Positions 29,092 through 37,373 of a stretch of 64,000 nucleotides of DNA are shown here, piece by piece. The notes under the pieces are model-generated. The model was not told where the DNA came from, did not search any database, and saw only the letters and a list, made by a program, of their open reading frames with translations. Numbering within the stretch: the stretch's first letter is position 1; the number at the start of each line of letters is the position of its first letter. This DNA comes from Microbulbifer litoralis (GTDB taxonomy: Bacteria; Pseudomonadota; Gammaproteobacteria; Pseudomonadales; Cellvibrionaceae), in contig NZ_JALKCV010000003.1 of assembly GCF_023634065.1 (NCBI RefSeq), positions 349,144 to 413,143 of the forward strand, read 5' to 3'. A program made the position numbers and the translations under genes.

Positions 29092-29724
29092 TCAGGGCCG
29101 GAACGCGGCCATGAAAATTCTGACGCTCTCCTGCGCGTGCGCTTTCAGATCTCCCTCCGCCGGAATGCCGCTGTCACCCAGCAGCATCGCCCGGTTGACG
29201 GGTTCCCCCATCAGCAGCCAGTTGAAATAACTGGCGGCGGCGAGGGGGTCCGCACAGTCCAGCGCACCGCGCCCGGCGTGTTCCTCCAGAACCGCGGCGA
29301 GCTTTTCGATCGAGCGTTGGGGCCCCTGCCGGTGCAGGGCCCTGCCGAGGTCGGGAAAGCGTTCCACCTCGCCGATCACCAGGCGCCGCAACTGCATCAA
29401 GCGGGGTGTCAGCACAATCGAGAGTTGCTGCCGCGCGAACGCCAGCAGAAACGGCTCCAGCGGCACGGCCCGCTCCCGCAGGCCGATCTGCTGCTCCAGG
29501 GCCTGCGAGGCTCCGCCGGTCATCGCCTCGACCACTTCGACAAAGAGGGATTCCTTGGAACCGAAATGCGAGTAGACCGTCTGCTTGGAAATACCGGCAG
29601 TGGCGGCCACCTCGTCCATGGTGGTTCCCGGGAAACCACTGCGGAGGAAGAGCTGTTCCGCCGCCACCAGTATTTTCTCCCGGCTTTTCGTCTGCCGTTT
29701 TACTGCACCGTTCGGCATAACCAA
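29092..29724 (-). CDS. TetR family transcriptional regulator
   Basis: 210 residues. The N-terminal HTH (residues of about 12-58) reads REKILVAAEQLFLRSGFPGTTMDEVAATAGISKQTVYSHFGSKE as the classical TetR pattern, followed by a helical ligand-binding domain resembling the AefR/TetR_C class. It is divergent from the GFA gene, and a 22-bp near-perfect palindrome lies in the shared 124-bp region, so it probably represses itself, the GFA gene, or both. Ligand unknown. Confidence 0.92.
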   Translation of the reverse strand: MVMPNGAVKRQTKSREKILVAAEQLFLRSGFPGTTMDEVAATAGISKQTVYSHFGSKESLFVEVVEAMTGGASQALEQQIGLRERAVPLEPFLLAFARQQLSIVLTPRLMQLRRLVIGEVERFPDLGRALHRQGPQRSIEKLAAVLEEHAGRGALDCADPLAAASYFNWLLMGEPVNRAMLLGDSGIPAEGDLKAHAQESVRIFMAAFRP

Positions 29725-29779
29725 CCCCCATCGACACCCTTGCCATTTCTCATATCCGGCCGATGGTATCCACGTCGGC

Positions 29780-29808
29780 TTGACTAATCAAACTGGACTG
29801 TCTAGTCT
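29780..29808 (+). promoter_or_regulatory. putative promoter of GFA gene
   Basis: TTGACT (29780-29785) and TAGTCT (29803-29808) with 17-bp spacing. The -10 box lies inside the palindrome at 29791-29812, which would give direct repression by the divergent TetR protein. Confidence 0.55.
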
Positions 29809-29812
29809 AGTT
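29791..29812. promoter_or_regulatory. putative TetR operator
   Basis: AACTGGACT (29791-29799), four bases, then AGTCTAGTT (29804-29812): inverted repeats matching in eight of nine positions. It lies in the divergent TetR-GFA intergenic region, the usual place for a TetR operator. Confidence 0.7.
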
Positions 29813-29848
29813 AGCAATAACCAAAAGCAGACCGTCGGGAAGGTGAAC

Positions 29849-30391
29849 GTGAAGCCCCAGAAAAACATCAGTTGCCGTTGCGGCCGGGTCTCCCTGCAGC
29901 TTGCGGGCCAGCCGATCATCAGCACCGAATGTCTCTGCAACAGCTGTCGAGAAGCGGGGGAGTATCTGCAGTCACGGCCGGGTGCGCAGCCGCTACTGGA
30001 TGACAAGGGGGCAACCCATATGGTGCTCTATCGCAAAGACCGGGTTCAGTGCACGAAAGGTGCGGATTCCCTGCGGGAATATCGCCTGTCTCCGGATTCG
30101 AAAACGCGCCGCGTGATTGCCGCATGCTGCGACACCCCGATGTTCCTCGATTTCACGCCGGGGCATTGGTTGAGTCTCTACGGTCGGCGGTGGCCGGAGA
30201 CAGCGCTGCCTCCGGTGCAGCTGAGAACCATGGTGCGCGACAGGCCCGAAGGCACTTCGCTACCGGACGATATCAGAAACGCCGAGACACATTCCCTGGC
30301 CTTCTTCGCGAAACTGGTCTGCGCCTGGGCGGCGATGGGGTTCCGCACACCGCAGGTCGACTTCGTCAATGGCGCTTTCGATACGCATTAG
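29849..30391 (+). CDS. GFA-family (glutathione-dependent formaldehyde-activating enzyme-like) protein
   Basis: 180 residues. The N-terminus SCRCGRVSLQLAG and the next pair CLCNSC supply the zinc-binding cysteines of the GFA/CENP-V fold, followed by a third set near ACCDTPM. Family members bind zinc and some bind glutathione, but enzymatic activity is rarely shown. GTG starts at 29843 and 29849 are possible; GGAAGG sits six bases before 29849, which decides the choice. The 3' end overlaps the convergent serine hydrolase gene by four bases. Confidence 0.82.
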   Translation: MKPQKNISCRCGRVSLQLAGQPIISTECLCNSCREAGEYLQSRPGAQPLLDDKGATHMVLYRKDRVQCTKGADSLREYRLSPDSKTRRVIAACCDTPMFLDFTPGHWLSLYGRRWPETALPPVQLRTMVRDRPEGTSLPDDIRNAETHSLAFFAKLVCAWAAMGFRTPQVDFVNGAFDTH

Positions 30392-31689
30392 CCCCCCGAC
30401 TGGCCGGACGCCACGGCGGCACAGTTGTCACCGCGGGCGCGGATAAACTCGGCGGCAATCTGTTCGGAAATACTGCCGAAATCCCAGAACACCTCGGTCT
30501 TGCGGTTGATATTGACCGCTATCGCCATGCGGTAGTCCGGCATTACCATCAGCCAGCTCTGGCCTCCGCGGGAAACACCGCCGTGGTTGGCGTTGCGCAC
30601 CGGGCCGACGCCCGGCACCTCCATATCGGCGATACGCCAGCCGAGGGCATACTTCTGTGGATTCACGTCTCCGGCGGCGGTTTGCTGTGGTGTCCAGAAC
30701 TGCGCGCGGATTTCCGGTGCCAGGTATTCGCTGTCGAAATAGAGGCTGCCGAGTTTGACCAGCTCGGTGGGCGTCGACACAAAGCCGCCGCCGGGCAGGC
30801 GATGGCTCAGGTCTACATCCCGCCACGGCCGGAACCGCTGCGCGGCGCCCGCCAGGCGGTTGCTCCTGTAGGGGGTAGCAATATCATTTTCGGGATCGCC
30901 ACCCACGGGCGACACGATGGTCGCCGTCATTCCCGCGGGTGCGAACACCTGCTCGCGCATCACCTGCAGATAGCTCTTTTGCTCCGCCGCGCCCATGGTG
31001 GCGCCGAGTAGCACGGTATCGAATGTGCTGTAGTGAAACGCCGTGCCCGGCTCGTTCACCAGTGGTGTGTCGTCGAATACCTCCAGCGCATCCACCATGC
31101 TGTCGTAGTGTTTGCGCAGCGCCAGTGTGTGGTACAGGCCGCCCCAGTCGCGGTTCTCCTTGTACTCCGGCATCCCCGCCATATGCGATGCCAGCTGGCG
31201 CGGGGTCAGTTGCGCCCAGGCCGTATTCGGCAGTGTCTGCAGGTATTCGGCAATGGGTGAGTCCAGCTCCATGCGGCCGGACTGCACCAGCCGCGCCAGC
31301 GCGGTGGCGGTCAGGGATTTCGAGGTGCTGCCGATGCGAAAACGCGTGGCGGTGGTGGCCGGGGTTTGCGAGGCGATATCCGACCAGCCGGCGGCGCCGG
31401 CCCAGACCACGACACCGCAGTGCGCCACCGCGGCGCTGATGGCGGGCGCGGCGATATCCCGCCGGTGTCGCTCGATCGCGCGCAGCGACCGGGTAGCGGC
31501 TTCGGTATAGGCCGGGTCGCTCAGCACCTGTTCCGAGGGCACTTCCGGCGGCAGCTCCAGCCAGCCGTAGTGCGGCAGGGGCAGGTCGCCTTTGTTGTAG
31601 GCAAAGAACTGGTAGGCGGGGAAAAGCAGCCAGCCTGTTAACGAAAGCAGCAGCGCCGTCAGCAACAGCGGCAGAGTTTTTCTTGTCAC
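30388..31689 (-). CDS. LACTB-like serine hydrolase (beta-lactamase/PBP-C family)
   Basis: 433 residues. An N-terminal hydrophobic segment (about 5-28) is a signal anchor. The penicillin-recognising fold is shown by S121-x-x-K124 (STSK), Y220-S-T in place of YxN, and NHGGVSRGG near the C-terminus for the third box. The YST motif is characteristic of LACTB-like peptidases rather than class C beta-lactamases. It lies 54 bp downstream of the split hydrolase on the same strand and at the end of the cluster headed by the BlaI/M56 genes. Substrate unknown. Confidence 0.88.
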   Translation of the reverse strand: MTRKTLPLLLTALLLSLTGWLLFPAYQFFAYNKGDLPLPHYGWLELPPEVPSEQVLSDPAYTEAATRSLRAIERHRRDIAAPAISAAVAHCGVVVWAGAAGWSDIASQTPATTATRFRIGSTSKSLTATALARLVQSGRMELDSPIAEYLQTLPNTAWAQLTPRQLASHMAGMPEYKENRDWGGLYHTLALRKHYDSMVDALEVFDDTPLVNEPGTAFHYSTFDTVLLGATMGAAEQKSYLQVMREQVFAPAGMTATIVSPVGGDPENDIATPYRSNRLAGAAQRFRPWRDVDLSHRLPGGGFVSTPTELVKLGSLYFDSEYLAPEIRAQFWTPQQTAAGDVNPQKYALGWRIADMEVPGVGPVRNANHGGVSRGGQSWLMVMPDYRMAIAVNINRKTEVFWDFGSISEQIAAEFIRARGDNCAAVASGQSGG

Positions 31690-31743
31690 TACGGTTTCCC
31701 TCTTTATTATCCTTGGGGGTCATCATCCCCAATCCCTTCACCG

Positions 31744-31989
31744 TTATTCAGTCCGCGGCGCCATATCTGGCAGTGAGACCTTGATTGTGGTGGTTTCTAT
31801 TGGACGATTTTCCATAAACCGGTCGATGACCTGCTGGACTTCAGCGGAGGCCATAAAGAGGTTGTGCCCCGCGTTTTCGACCGTGATGCCAGTCAGGTTT
31901 GTGAGGCCGGAGACCGCCTCCCGCTGGCTCTCGAGTGTGGTTCTGCCATCCAGGCTGCCGCTCAACAGCATTACCGGTATGTTACTCAC
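31744..31989 (-). pseudogene. alpha/beta hydrolase, C-terminal part (frameshifted)
   Basis: 81 codons beginning at a GTG that overlaps the stop of the upstream frame (GTGA, 31986-31989). It encodes the end of a TAP-like alpha/beta hydrolase: the acid residue in LLSGSLDGRTTLESQ and the catalytic histidine in VENAGHNLF. The fold cannot function alone since the nucleophile lies in the other frame. A one-base loss at about 31988 would explain the split. Translational coupling through GTGA could in principle still make both parts. Confidence 0.75.
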
Positions 31990-33230
31990 AGGCGGTGTGC
32001 GAAATCTTTCCCCAGGTCCAGCTCTGGCGCCACGCCATCGTAGTGATAGGAAAAGTTGAGGTAGTCCTTCAGCAGCGCCGATTCGGCCTGTGCCGCAATG
32101 TCGACCGCGCGCTCTTTGCCGATGCCGGATGCAATATCCGTGGCGGTCGACATCGCATCCAGGACAATCGGCATTCCCGGCCGGAAAAACGCATCGGGAA
32201 AATAGCGCGCGGGTACGGCGTCGAAGGCCGGTGTGTCACCGCGATCCAGGGCGCGATAGAACGCCAGCAACCTGGCGGCGCTCGTCGGGTCGGCGATAAA
32301 GCTCGATGCGATCCGCTGCATGTCCCGTCGCTGGAGCAGGTAGTCGGTGCGGGTTCCATCCCGCAACGGTATTTGTATCGGCAGCGGCTTTTTATCCAGC
32401 GCATCGTGCACCCGACGCATCAGGGCGTCGATATCCGGATAGGCGTTTTGTGCTTCGGGTTGGCTGTCGATGGCAAGCTGTAATCGCCGCAGGTAGGCGT
32501 CGGTGCGGGCGGGAAGTTTTACCGTCTGGTTCAGCCCTTCGGCACTGGAGATCACGACCTTTTCGATCCTGTCTTCCATTCCCTTCAGCGCCGCCAGCGC
32601 CAGATGGCTGCCGTAGGAAGTCCCCCACAGCACGACCTTTTCCGCCCCGAGATGCCGTCGCAGCGCATCGAGGTCGCGGGCGTTTTCGATCGTGTTGTAT
32701 CCGGCCAGGTCGATACCGCTTCTCTGCCAGAAGGCCAGGCACTCGCGCAACGCCCGGCGGTGGTATTCGATATAGCGCTGGTCGGAAACCGGCACCGTGG
32801 CCGGGATCACCTGGCTGGAGCGGCATTGCGGCAGGATATTGGATGCACCGGTACCCCGCTGGTCCAGGGCAATCACGTCGCCGTACCGGCGCAGGGCCAT
32901 AAACATGCCGAAGCGGTAGTTGACCGCCGCGATGCCGGAACCACCGGGCCCGCCGGCCAGGTAGATGATCGGTGGTCCCGCTTGCGCCCCGGTTGCCGGG
33001 AAGCGCAGGTATTCGACCGGGATACTGCGGCTGTGTTTTTTGCGCCTGTTTTCCGGTACCTGCAAGGATCCGCGGTAGCCATCCGCACGTTGGCCGCCCC
33101 AGGTTTCAAAGGTGAAATGTTTTTCGCCTTCGAGTGGCGCCGTGAATGCTGTCGGGCATCCAAACAGGATGAAAAAAAGTACCGGGGCCCAGGCGAGCCA
33201 TGTCGACGTTATTATCTGCATTGTGTTCAT
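31986..33230 (-). pseudogene. alpha/beta hydrolase, N-terminal part (frameshifted)
   Basis: 414 codons starting at MNTMQIITSTWLAWAPVL, an export signal. The mature part has the oxyanion region YLAGGPGGSG, the strand VIALDQRGTGAS and the nucleophile elbow WGTSYGSH, as in proline-iminopeptidase/TAP-like hydrolases (family usually near 490-520 residues). The frame ends at HRL just before the conserved acid and histidine, which continue in the -1 frame at 31744-31989. It lies between the M56-ankyrin gene and the LACTB-like gene on the same strand. Either a real inactivating mutation, a sequencing error, or two coupled polypeptides. Confidence 0.8.
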
Positions 33231-33303
33231 CCCTGGCTGGTGTCTCACCCTTTCGTTGCAAGCACCTGTACCTGTTGTTAAAAAACGTCTCGTTGCAGAC
33301 GCT

Positions 33304-35055
33304 CTACTTCGTAGCACCCATCGCGATCAGGTATTTGCGCACTCTCCCACTGCGCGCCCGGTTCAGTGGCGTTCTGTAGTTGCCACCATTGGCCATCACG
33401 CCCAGGTTTACATCGGCTCCACTTTCCACCAGAAATTTGACCATCCCGAAGTGGCCGTGATGGGCGGCATTGATCAGCGGCGTTTCGTCGGTCGAAACCA
33501 CACCGTTGATATCGGCACCCTGTCGATAGAGGCGCTTCGCGATTTCCAGGTTGCCGGTCATGGCCGCGGCTATCAGCGGGCTGCCATCCCATTTGGCGGA
33601 CTGATTGACATCGGCGCCCCAGTCGATCAGCTGCTCCGCGAACGCCTCGTGGCCGGAACGGATGGCGACAATCAGGGGCGTACCGTCCCGGGGGATGGCC
33701 GCATTGATATCGGCGCCGCGCTGATACAGCTGTTCGGCCAGCGCCAGGCGGTTGTGGCGCGCGGCGGCGATCATCGGGTTGCCATCGCCCAGTGGAGGCA
33801 GGTTGACATCCGCACCGGCATCCAGCAGCAGCTCGACCATTTCCCGGTTACCCTGTCGTACCGCCTCGATCAGGGCCGTGCCCTCCCCCAGCACCGGTGT
33901 GTTGATATCCAGGCCGCCGTTCAACAGCGCCGTCAGAGTATCGGTATCGCCGCTTCGGACCGCGTTGATCAGCCGCTCGCCTTCGGCGCGGGTCAGGCCG
34001 GCGCCGTAGACGGGCAGACCCGTAATCGAGGCCAGGTTGATGCGCGGCCCGTAGCCCTGGGCGATGGCCAGGCCGGTGATGGCAAATACACAGCAGGCGC
34101 TGGCGATCGCCAGCCGTTTCGGAGTTCGTTCACTTTTTATTTTCAGCACGGCATCAATTCTCTCTGTCAGGTCCTTCTTCTTACGGAACAGGCCCATGGC
34201 CAGCACACTCTGCCGGCGGGCGACCATCAGCCCGGCACAATCGAGCAGCGACTGCGCAAACCGCTTGCCACTGCCCAGCATGCGCGCCGCACGCAGATCG
34301 CACGCCAGCTCCCTGGAAACATGAATACGGCGGTTGATCAGCCGCAGCAGCGGGCTCCACCAGAACAGGATTGCCAGCAGTTCCTGGGCCGCGCCTATCC
34401 ACAGGTCGCGGCGGCGGATATGGGCCCACTCGTGCAACAGGATCGGCGCCAGCTGTTCTCTATCGAACTGCTCCGCAAAAAGCCGCGGCAACAGGATCAC
34501 TGGATTCAAAAGCCCCATCGCCATGGGTGCGCCGATCGCGTCGGAAACCAGCAGCGGGCAGCTAATCGGTTCCGGAGGATCTTCACGGTGGGGCAACGCA
34601 TTTTTTACCAGGCGGCGCGACTGCAGTGCCGAGCGCAGCAGAAACCCGGCGCGCCAGATGGCTCCCAGCAGCCAGATCCACAGCAGCGCGTAGACGCCGG
34701 TCGCCGCTTTTTTTATCCAGCGGCCGGGCATCGCCCAGCTGTAGGTGCGCCTGTCGGATAACGCGGTCGCCGCGCCGGCGGACTCCGCGATGGCACTGGC
34801 GCCGGGCGGGGGCTCCGTCTGCGCCGCGGGAGCCGCCAGCGTCGCAGTGGCCTGCGGCGGTGTAGTGGCTGTCGGAACCAGGGACAGGAAAGGCACCAGT
34901 ACGCAGATGCCCAGGGCGGTAGTCCAGAGCCAGCTCTGCAGTTCGGCACCGGGGGGGCACAGCCTGGTGAACACCAACAGCAGCAACACCAGGCAACCGC
35001 CGATCAGCAGGTGGCTCAGGGTAAAAGTGGTAAACAGGTTCAATTCGAAAAGCAT
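33304..35055 (-). CDS. M56-family membrane peptidase with C-terminal ankyrin repeats
   Basis: 583 residues. The N-terminal half is a BlaR1/MecR1-like M56 peptidase: helices at about 12-30 and 42-60, another at about 120-140, and the zinc site HEWAH at residues 208-212, then the conserved RELACD segment and a fourth helix at about 330-348. In BlaR1 the next domain is an outside penicillin sensor; here residues of about 355-578 are instead ankyrin repeats (TALIEAVRQGNREMVELLLDAGADVN and similar, six to seven units). The blaI-like repressor gene lies 15 bp upstream, so the two form a sensor-repressor pair. The signal sensed is unknown. Confidence 0.92.
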   Translation of the reverse strand: MLFELNLFTTFTLSHLLIGGCLVLLLLVFTRLCPPGAELQSWLWTTALGICVLVPFLSLVPTATTPPQATATLAAPAAQTEPPPGASAIAESAGAATALSDRRTYSWAMPGRWIKKAATGVYALLWIWLLGAIWRAGFLLRSALQSRRLVKNALPHREDPPEPISCPLLVSDAIGAPMAMGLLNPVILLPRLFAEQFDREQLAPILLHEWAHIRRRDLWIGAAQELLAILFWWSPLLRLINRRIHVSRELACDLRAARMLGSGKRFAQSLLDCAGLMVARRQSVLAMGLFRKKKDLTERIDAVLKIKSERTPKRLAIASACCVFAITGLAIAQGYGPRINLASITGLPVYGAGLTRAEGERLINAVRSGDTDTLTALLNGGLDINTPVLGEGTALIEAVRQGNREMVELLLDAGADVNLPPLGDGNPMIAAARHNRLALAEQLYQRGADINAAIPRDGTPLIVAIRSGHEAFAEQLIDWGADVNQSAKWDGSPLIAAAMTGNLEIAKRLYRQGADINGVVSTDETPLINAAHHGHFGMVKFLVESGADVNLGVMANGGNYRTPLNRARSGRVRKYLIAMGATK

Positions 35056-35070
35056 GGTGCGTCCCGCCGC

Positions 35071-35448
35071 TCAGTCCGTTTCGTCGATTTTCTTCTGCAG
35101 CGCTTCCAGGTCTTTGAGCTCGATATCCGTCTCCTGTAACAGATGTTGCGCCAGCAGCTCCGGTGAGCTGCCAAAGAAGCGGTTCAGCAGGTTTTTGAGT
35201 GCACTCTGGCGGGCTTCGGTGCGGCTGATACGGGCGCTGTAGATAAACGCGCGTCCCTCCTTGCGGTAGTCGGCGTAGCCTTTTTCCGCCAGGATTTTGC
35301 ACATGGTCTGCACGGTGGTGTAGGCGGCGGGTTTTTCCTCTGACAGCGCGGCGGCGATATCCTTTACCGAGCATTCACCCCGCTGCCACAGAATTTCCAG
35401 AATGCCCTGCTCGCCATCGGTGAGCTGATCGGATTTCTTCCTGGCCAT
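35071..35448 (-). CDS. BlaI/MecI/CopY family transcriptional repressor
   Basis: 125 residues. Winged helix at residues of about 8-75 (LTDGEQGILEILWQRGECSVKDIAAAL and TVQTMCKILAEKGYADYRKEGRAFIY), then the dimerisation helices. Relatives are inactivated by cleavage through an M56 peptidase, and the partner peptidase gene follows 15 bp downstream. Two identical-type palindromes flank its promoter, indicating autoregulation. ATG start with AGGA six bases upstream. Confidence 0.94.
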   Translation of the reverse strand: MARKKSDQLTDGEQGILEILWQRGECSVKDIAAALSEEKPAAYTTVQTMCKILAEKGYADYRKEGRAFIYSARISRTEARQSALKNLLNRFFGSSPELLAQHLLQETDIELKDLEALQKKIDETD

Positions 35449-35458
35449 CTCTTTTCCT

Positions 35459-35472
35459 ACTAATTATTTAGT
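35459..35472. promoter_or_regulatory. BlaI-type operator, proximal
   Basis: ACTAA-N4-TTAGT, the same architecture and spacing as the distal site. It lies just upstream of the blaI-like start, at about the predicted transcription start. Confidence 0.8.
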
Positions 35473-35478
35473 TTTTAA

Positions 35479-35507
35479 ACTCTAGAGTCAGCCGCCCCGA
35501 CTGTCAA
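35479..35507 (-). promoter_or_regulatory. promoter of blaI-M56 operon
   Basis: On the minus strand, a consensus TTGACA (35507-35502) and TAGAGT (35484-35479) separated by 17 bp. It lies between the two operators and the -35 box overlaps the distal operator. Confidence 0.8.
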
Positions 35508-35521
35508 CTAATGAATTAGTT
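35506..35521. promoter_or_regulatory. BlaI-type operator, distal
   Basis: A perfect inverted repeat AACTAAT-GA-ATTAGTT. Its ACTAA-N4-TTAGT core matches the proximal site; the two centres are 48 bp apart. Confidence 0.82.
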
Positions 35522-35596
35522 TTAATGTGGCGGAGATCCCGGAAGATGATCGCTCGGTGCTGGGAAGGTGGTTGGAAATCCGTTACTGCGCGGGAA

Positions 35597-36187
35597 TCAC
35601 TCCGTTGCATCGTGCAGCGCGCGTGTCAGCAGGCGCTGGCGCAGGTTTGGGTAGAACTGCACGAAAGTGCCATCGAAAGCCCCGTCTTCGCGGTGACAGG
35701 CGACGCAATCGTTGCCGGCGGGAATCATCGGCGCCGCACTGCGGTCGCCGGAAAAAATATAGAAGGCACTGCGGTCGGCAAACCGCTGTTTGTCCAGCAG
35801 GTGAATTTCAAAGCTCGCCAGTTCGCCCTGCACCACGCCGTCCACCGCGGGCGCCGGAGTCTGCTGGGTATCGTAGAAAGACAGCGCCAGCATGGTGCCG
35901 TTGGCATATTCGCCATGATCTTGCAGGTAGCGATAGGCGCGGGGTTCCATCTGTACCACCTGGATCTGCCCGGGGCTCGCAGCGCTGAACCTGCGTGCAT
36001 CACCCTGCGGATAGCCGTGGCCGACAACAGCGCCGACAAAAACCCACTCGTCCAGTTTTGCCGGTCGCTGCAGCTGGTCGGCACTGTCGAATTCGGCCGC
36101 ATCGATACGCCCCGCGGCGGCGGAGCCATTGGCAACGCACAGGGCGATCGTGGCGAACAGCGGGAGCGATATAGTTTTCACTGACAT
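35597..36187 (-). CDS. cytochrome P460 family protein
   Basis: 196 residues with a signal peptide (MSVKTISLPLFATIALCVANGSAAA). The c-type haem motif CVACH is at residues 161-165, followed by DGTFVQFYP, the ending typical of cytochrome P460. Relatives oxidise hydroxylamine or bind NO, but many have no known role. The haem cross-linking lysine of true P460 cannot be placed by eye. It follows the GlxA-type regulator gene by 51 bp on the same strand. Confidence 0.88.
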   Translation of the reverse strand: MSVKTISLPLFATIALCVANGSAAAGRIDAAEFDSADQLQRPAKLDEWVFVGAVVGHGYPQGDARRFSAASPGQIQVVQMEPRAYRYLQDHGEYANGTMLALSFYDTQQTPAPAVDGVVQGELASFEIHLLDKQRFADRSAFYIFSGDRSAAPMIPAGNDCVACHREDGAFDGTFVQFYPNLRQRLLTRALHDATE

Positions 36188-36238
36188 GAAAATCCTTTTT
36201 GTCGTTATTGGGTAGGCCTGAGTTATCGGGGGAGCGGA

Positions 36239-37252
36239 TTAATCGCTTTCGCGCCCAAAGCGTCTCCGGTAGTCGCCCGGCAGTATGCCCAGTTGACGGA
36301 GAAAGGCCCGGCGCAGTTGTTCCTGCGAACGGAAGCCGCACTGTGCAGCGACTTTTTCCTGTGGCAGGGCAGAATCCGCCAGCAAATGACGCGCCTTTTC
36401 CGTGCGCGCACGCTCGACAAATTTGGCCGGGGTGCAACCCAGCTCATCGGTAAACAGGCGCGCGAAATTGCGCGGACTCATCAGCGAACGCTGCGCGAGC
36501 GTGTCGACGCCGAGCGGCTGGGCCAGATTGCCGTAGATCCACTCCACCAGTTCCGCAAAGCGGTCGCTGTCCACCTGGCTGGACAGGTGGGAACTGTACT
36601 GCTGCTGTCCGCCATCGCGTTTCAGGTACAGGACCAGGCGCCGGGCCACGGCCAGCGACAGCGTGCGACCGAAATCCTCTTCAACCAGTGCCAGCGCCAG
36701 ATCCATACCGGCGGTGATACCGGCGGAACTGTAGATGTTGCCATCGCGCACAAAGATCGCGTCCGCATCCACATCGACGCGCTCGAATACCCGCAGCAGG
36801 TCGACATCCATCCAGTGAGTGGCGGCGCGGCGGCCGTCGAGTAGTCCGGCGCCGGCAAGCAGCAGCGCGCCGTTGCAGATGGAGCCGAGGCGCTGTACTC
36901 GCCCGGCACGCTGGTACAGCCACTGGCGCAGCTTTTCATTCTGCTGCTGGCGCGCCACGGCGACGTCTTCACCGCCGCACACCAGGAGTGTGTGAATGTC
37001 GCCAGCGTCGGTATAAGCGCCATCGGCGCTGAGGCGGATGCCGGAGCTGGTGGCAACCGGGCCGGGTGTCTCGGCCAGCATTTGAATCTCGTAGACATCG
37101 CGGTCGATATGGCCGCTCTCCCGCAACTGGCGATTGGCGAGGGAAAACACTTCCAGCGGGCCGGTGATATCCAGGCACTGGGCACCGGGGTAGATCACCA
37201 TCGACACGCGGCGGAGGGGTTCGGTGGCCGGATCGGGCGGTGGCGCTTTCAT
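36239..37252 (-). CDS. GlxA-family AraC-type transcriptional regulator
   Basis: 337 residues: an N-terminal DJ-1/PfpI-like domain (about 15-190; VVIYPGAQ-like VSMVIYPGAQCLDITGPLEVF, and the nucleophile-elbow cysteine in GSICNGALLLAGAG) and a C-terminal AraC double HTH (about 235-335; DTLAQRSLMSPRNFARLF, KVAAQCGFRSQEQLRRAF). The start at 37252 was chosen because the DJ-1 domain begins soon after; a GTG at 37258 is nearly equivalent. The cytochrome P460 gene follows directly and may be a target. Confidence 0.9.
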   Translation of the reverse strand: MKAPPPDPATEPLRRVSMVIYPGAQCLDITGPLEVFSLANRQLRESGHIDRDVYEIQMLAETPGPVATSSGIRLSADGAYTDAGDIHTLLVCGGEDVAVARQQQNEKLRQWLYQRAGRVQRLGSICNGALLLAGAGLLDGRRAATHWMDVDLLRVFERVDVDADAIFVRDGNIYSSAGITAGMDLALALVEEDFGRTLSLAVARRLVLYLKRDGGQQQYSSHLSSQVDSDRFAELVEWIYGNLAQPLGVDTLAQRSLMSPRNFARLFTDELGCTPAKFVERARTEKARHLLADSALPQEKVAAQCGFRSQEQLRRAFLRQLGILPGDYRRRFGRESD

Positions 37253-37373
37253 CGACACAGTGTTCCACAAAGCGCCCGCGGCAGGAATGACAAAACACAG
37301 GCAAAAACTGCCAGCCGCAGCTCCTCCCCTCCCAGGCCATCCCCCCCGGAAACCTGTTTGCGACCAATGGCAA

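Noticed and set aside
30388..31689. Class C beta-lactamase
   Set aside because: Has STSK, but YST replaces YAN and the sequence resembles LACTB-like peptidases; resistance function is not supported.
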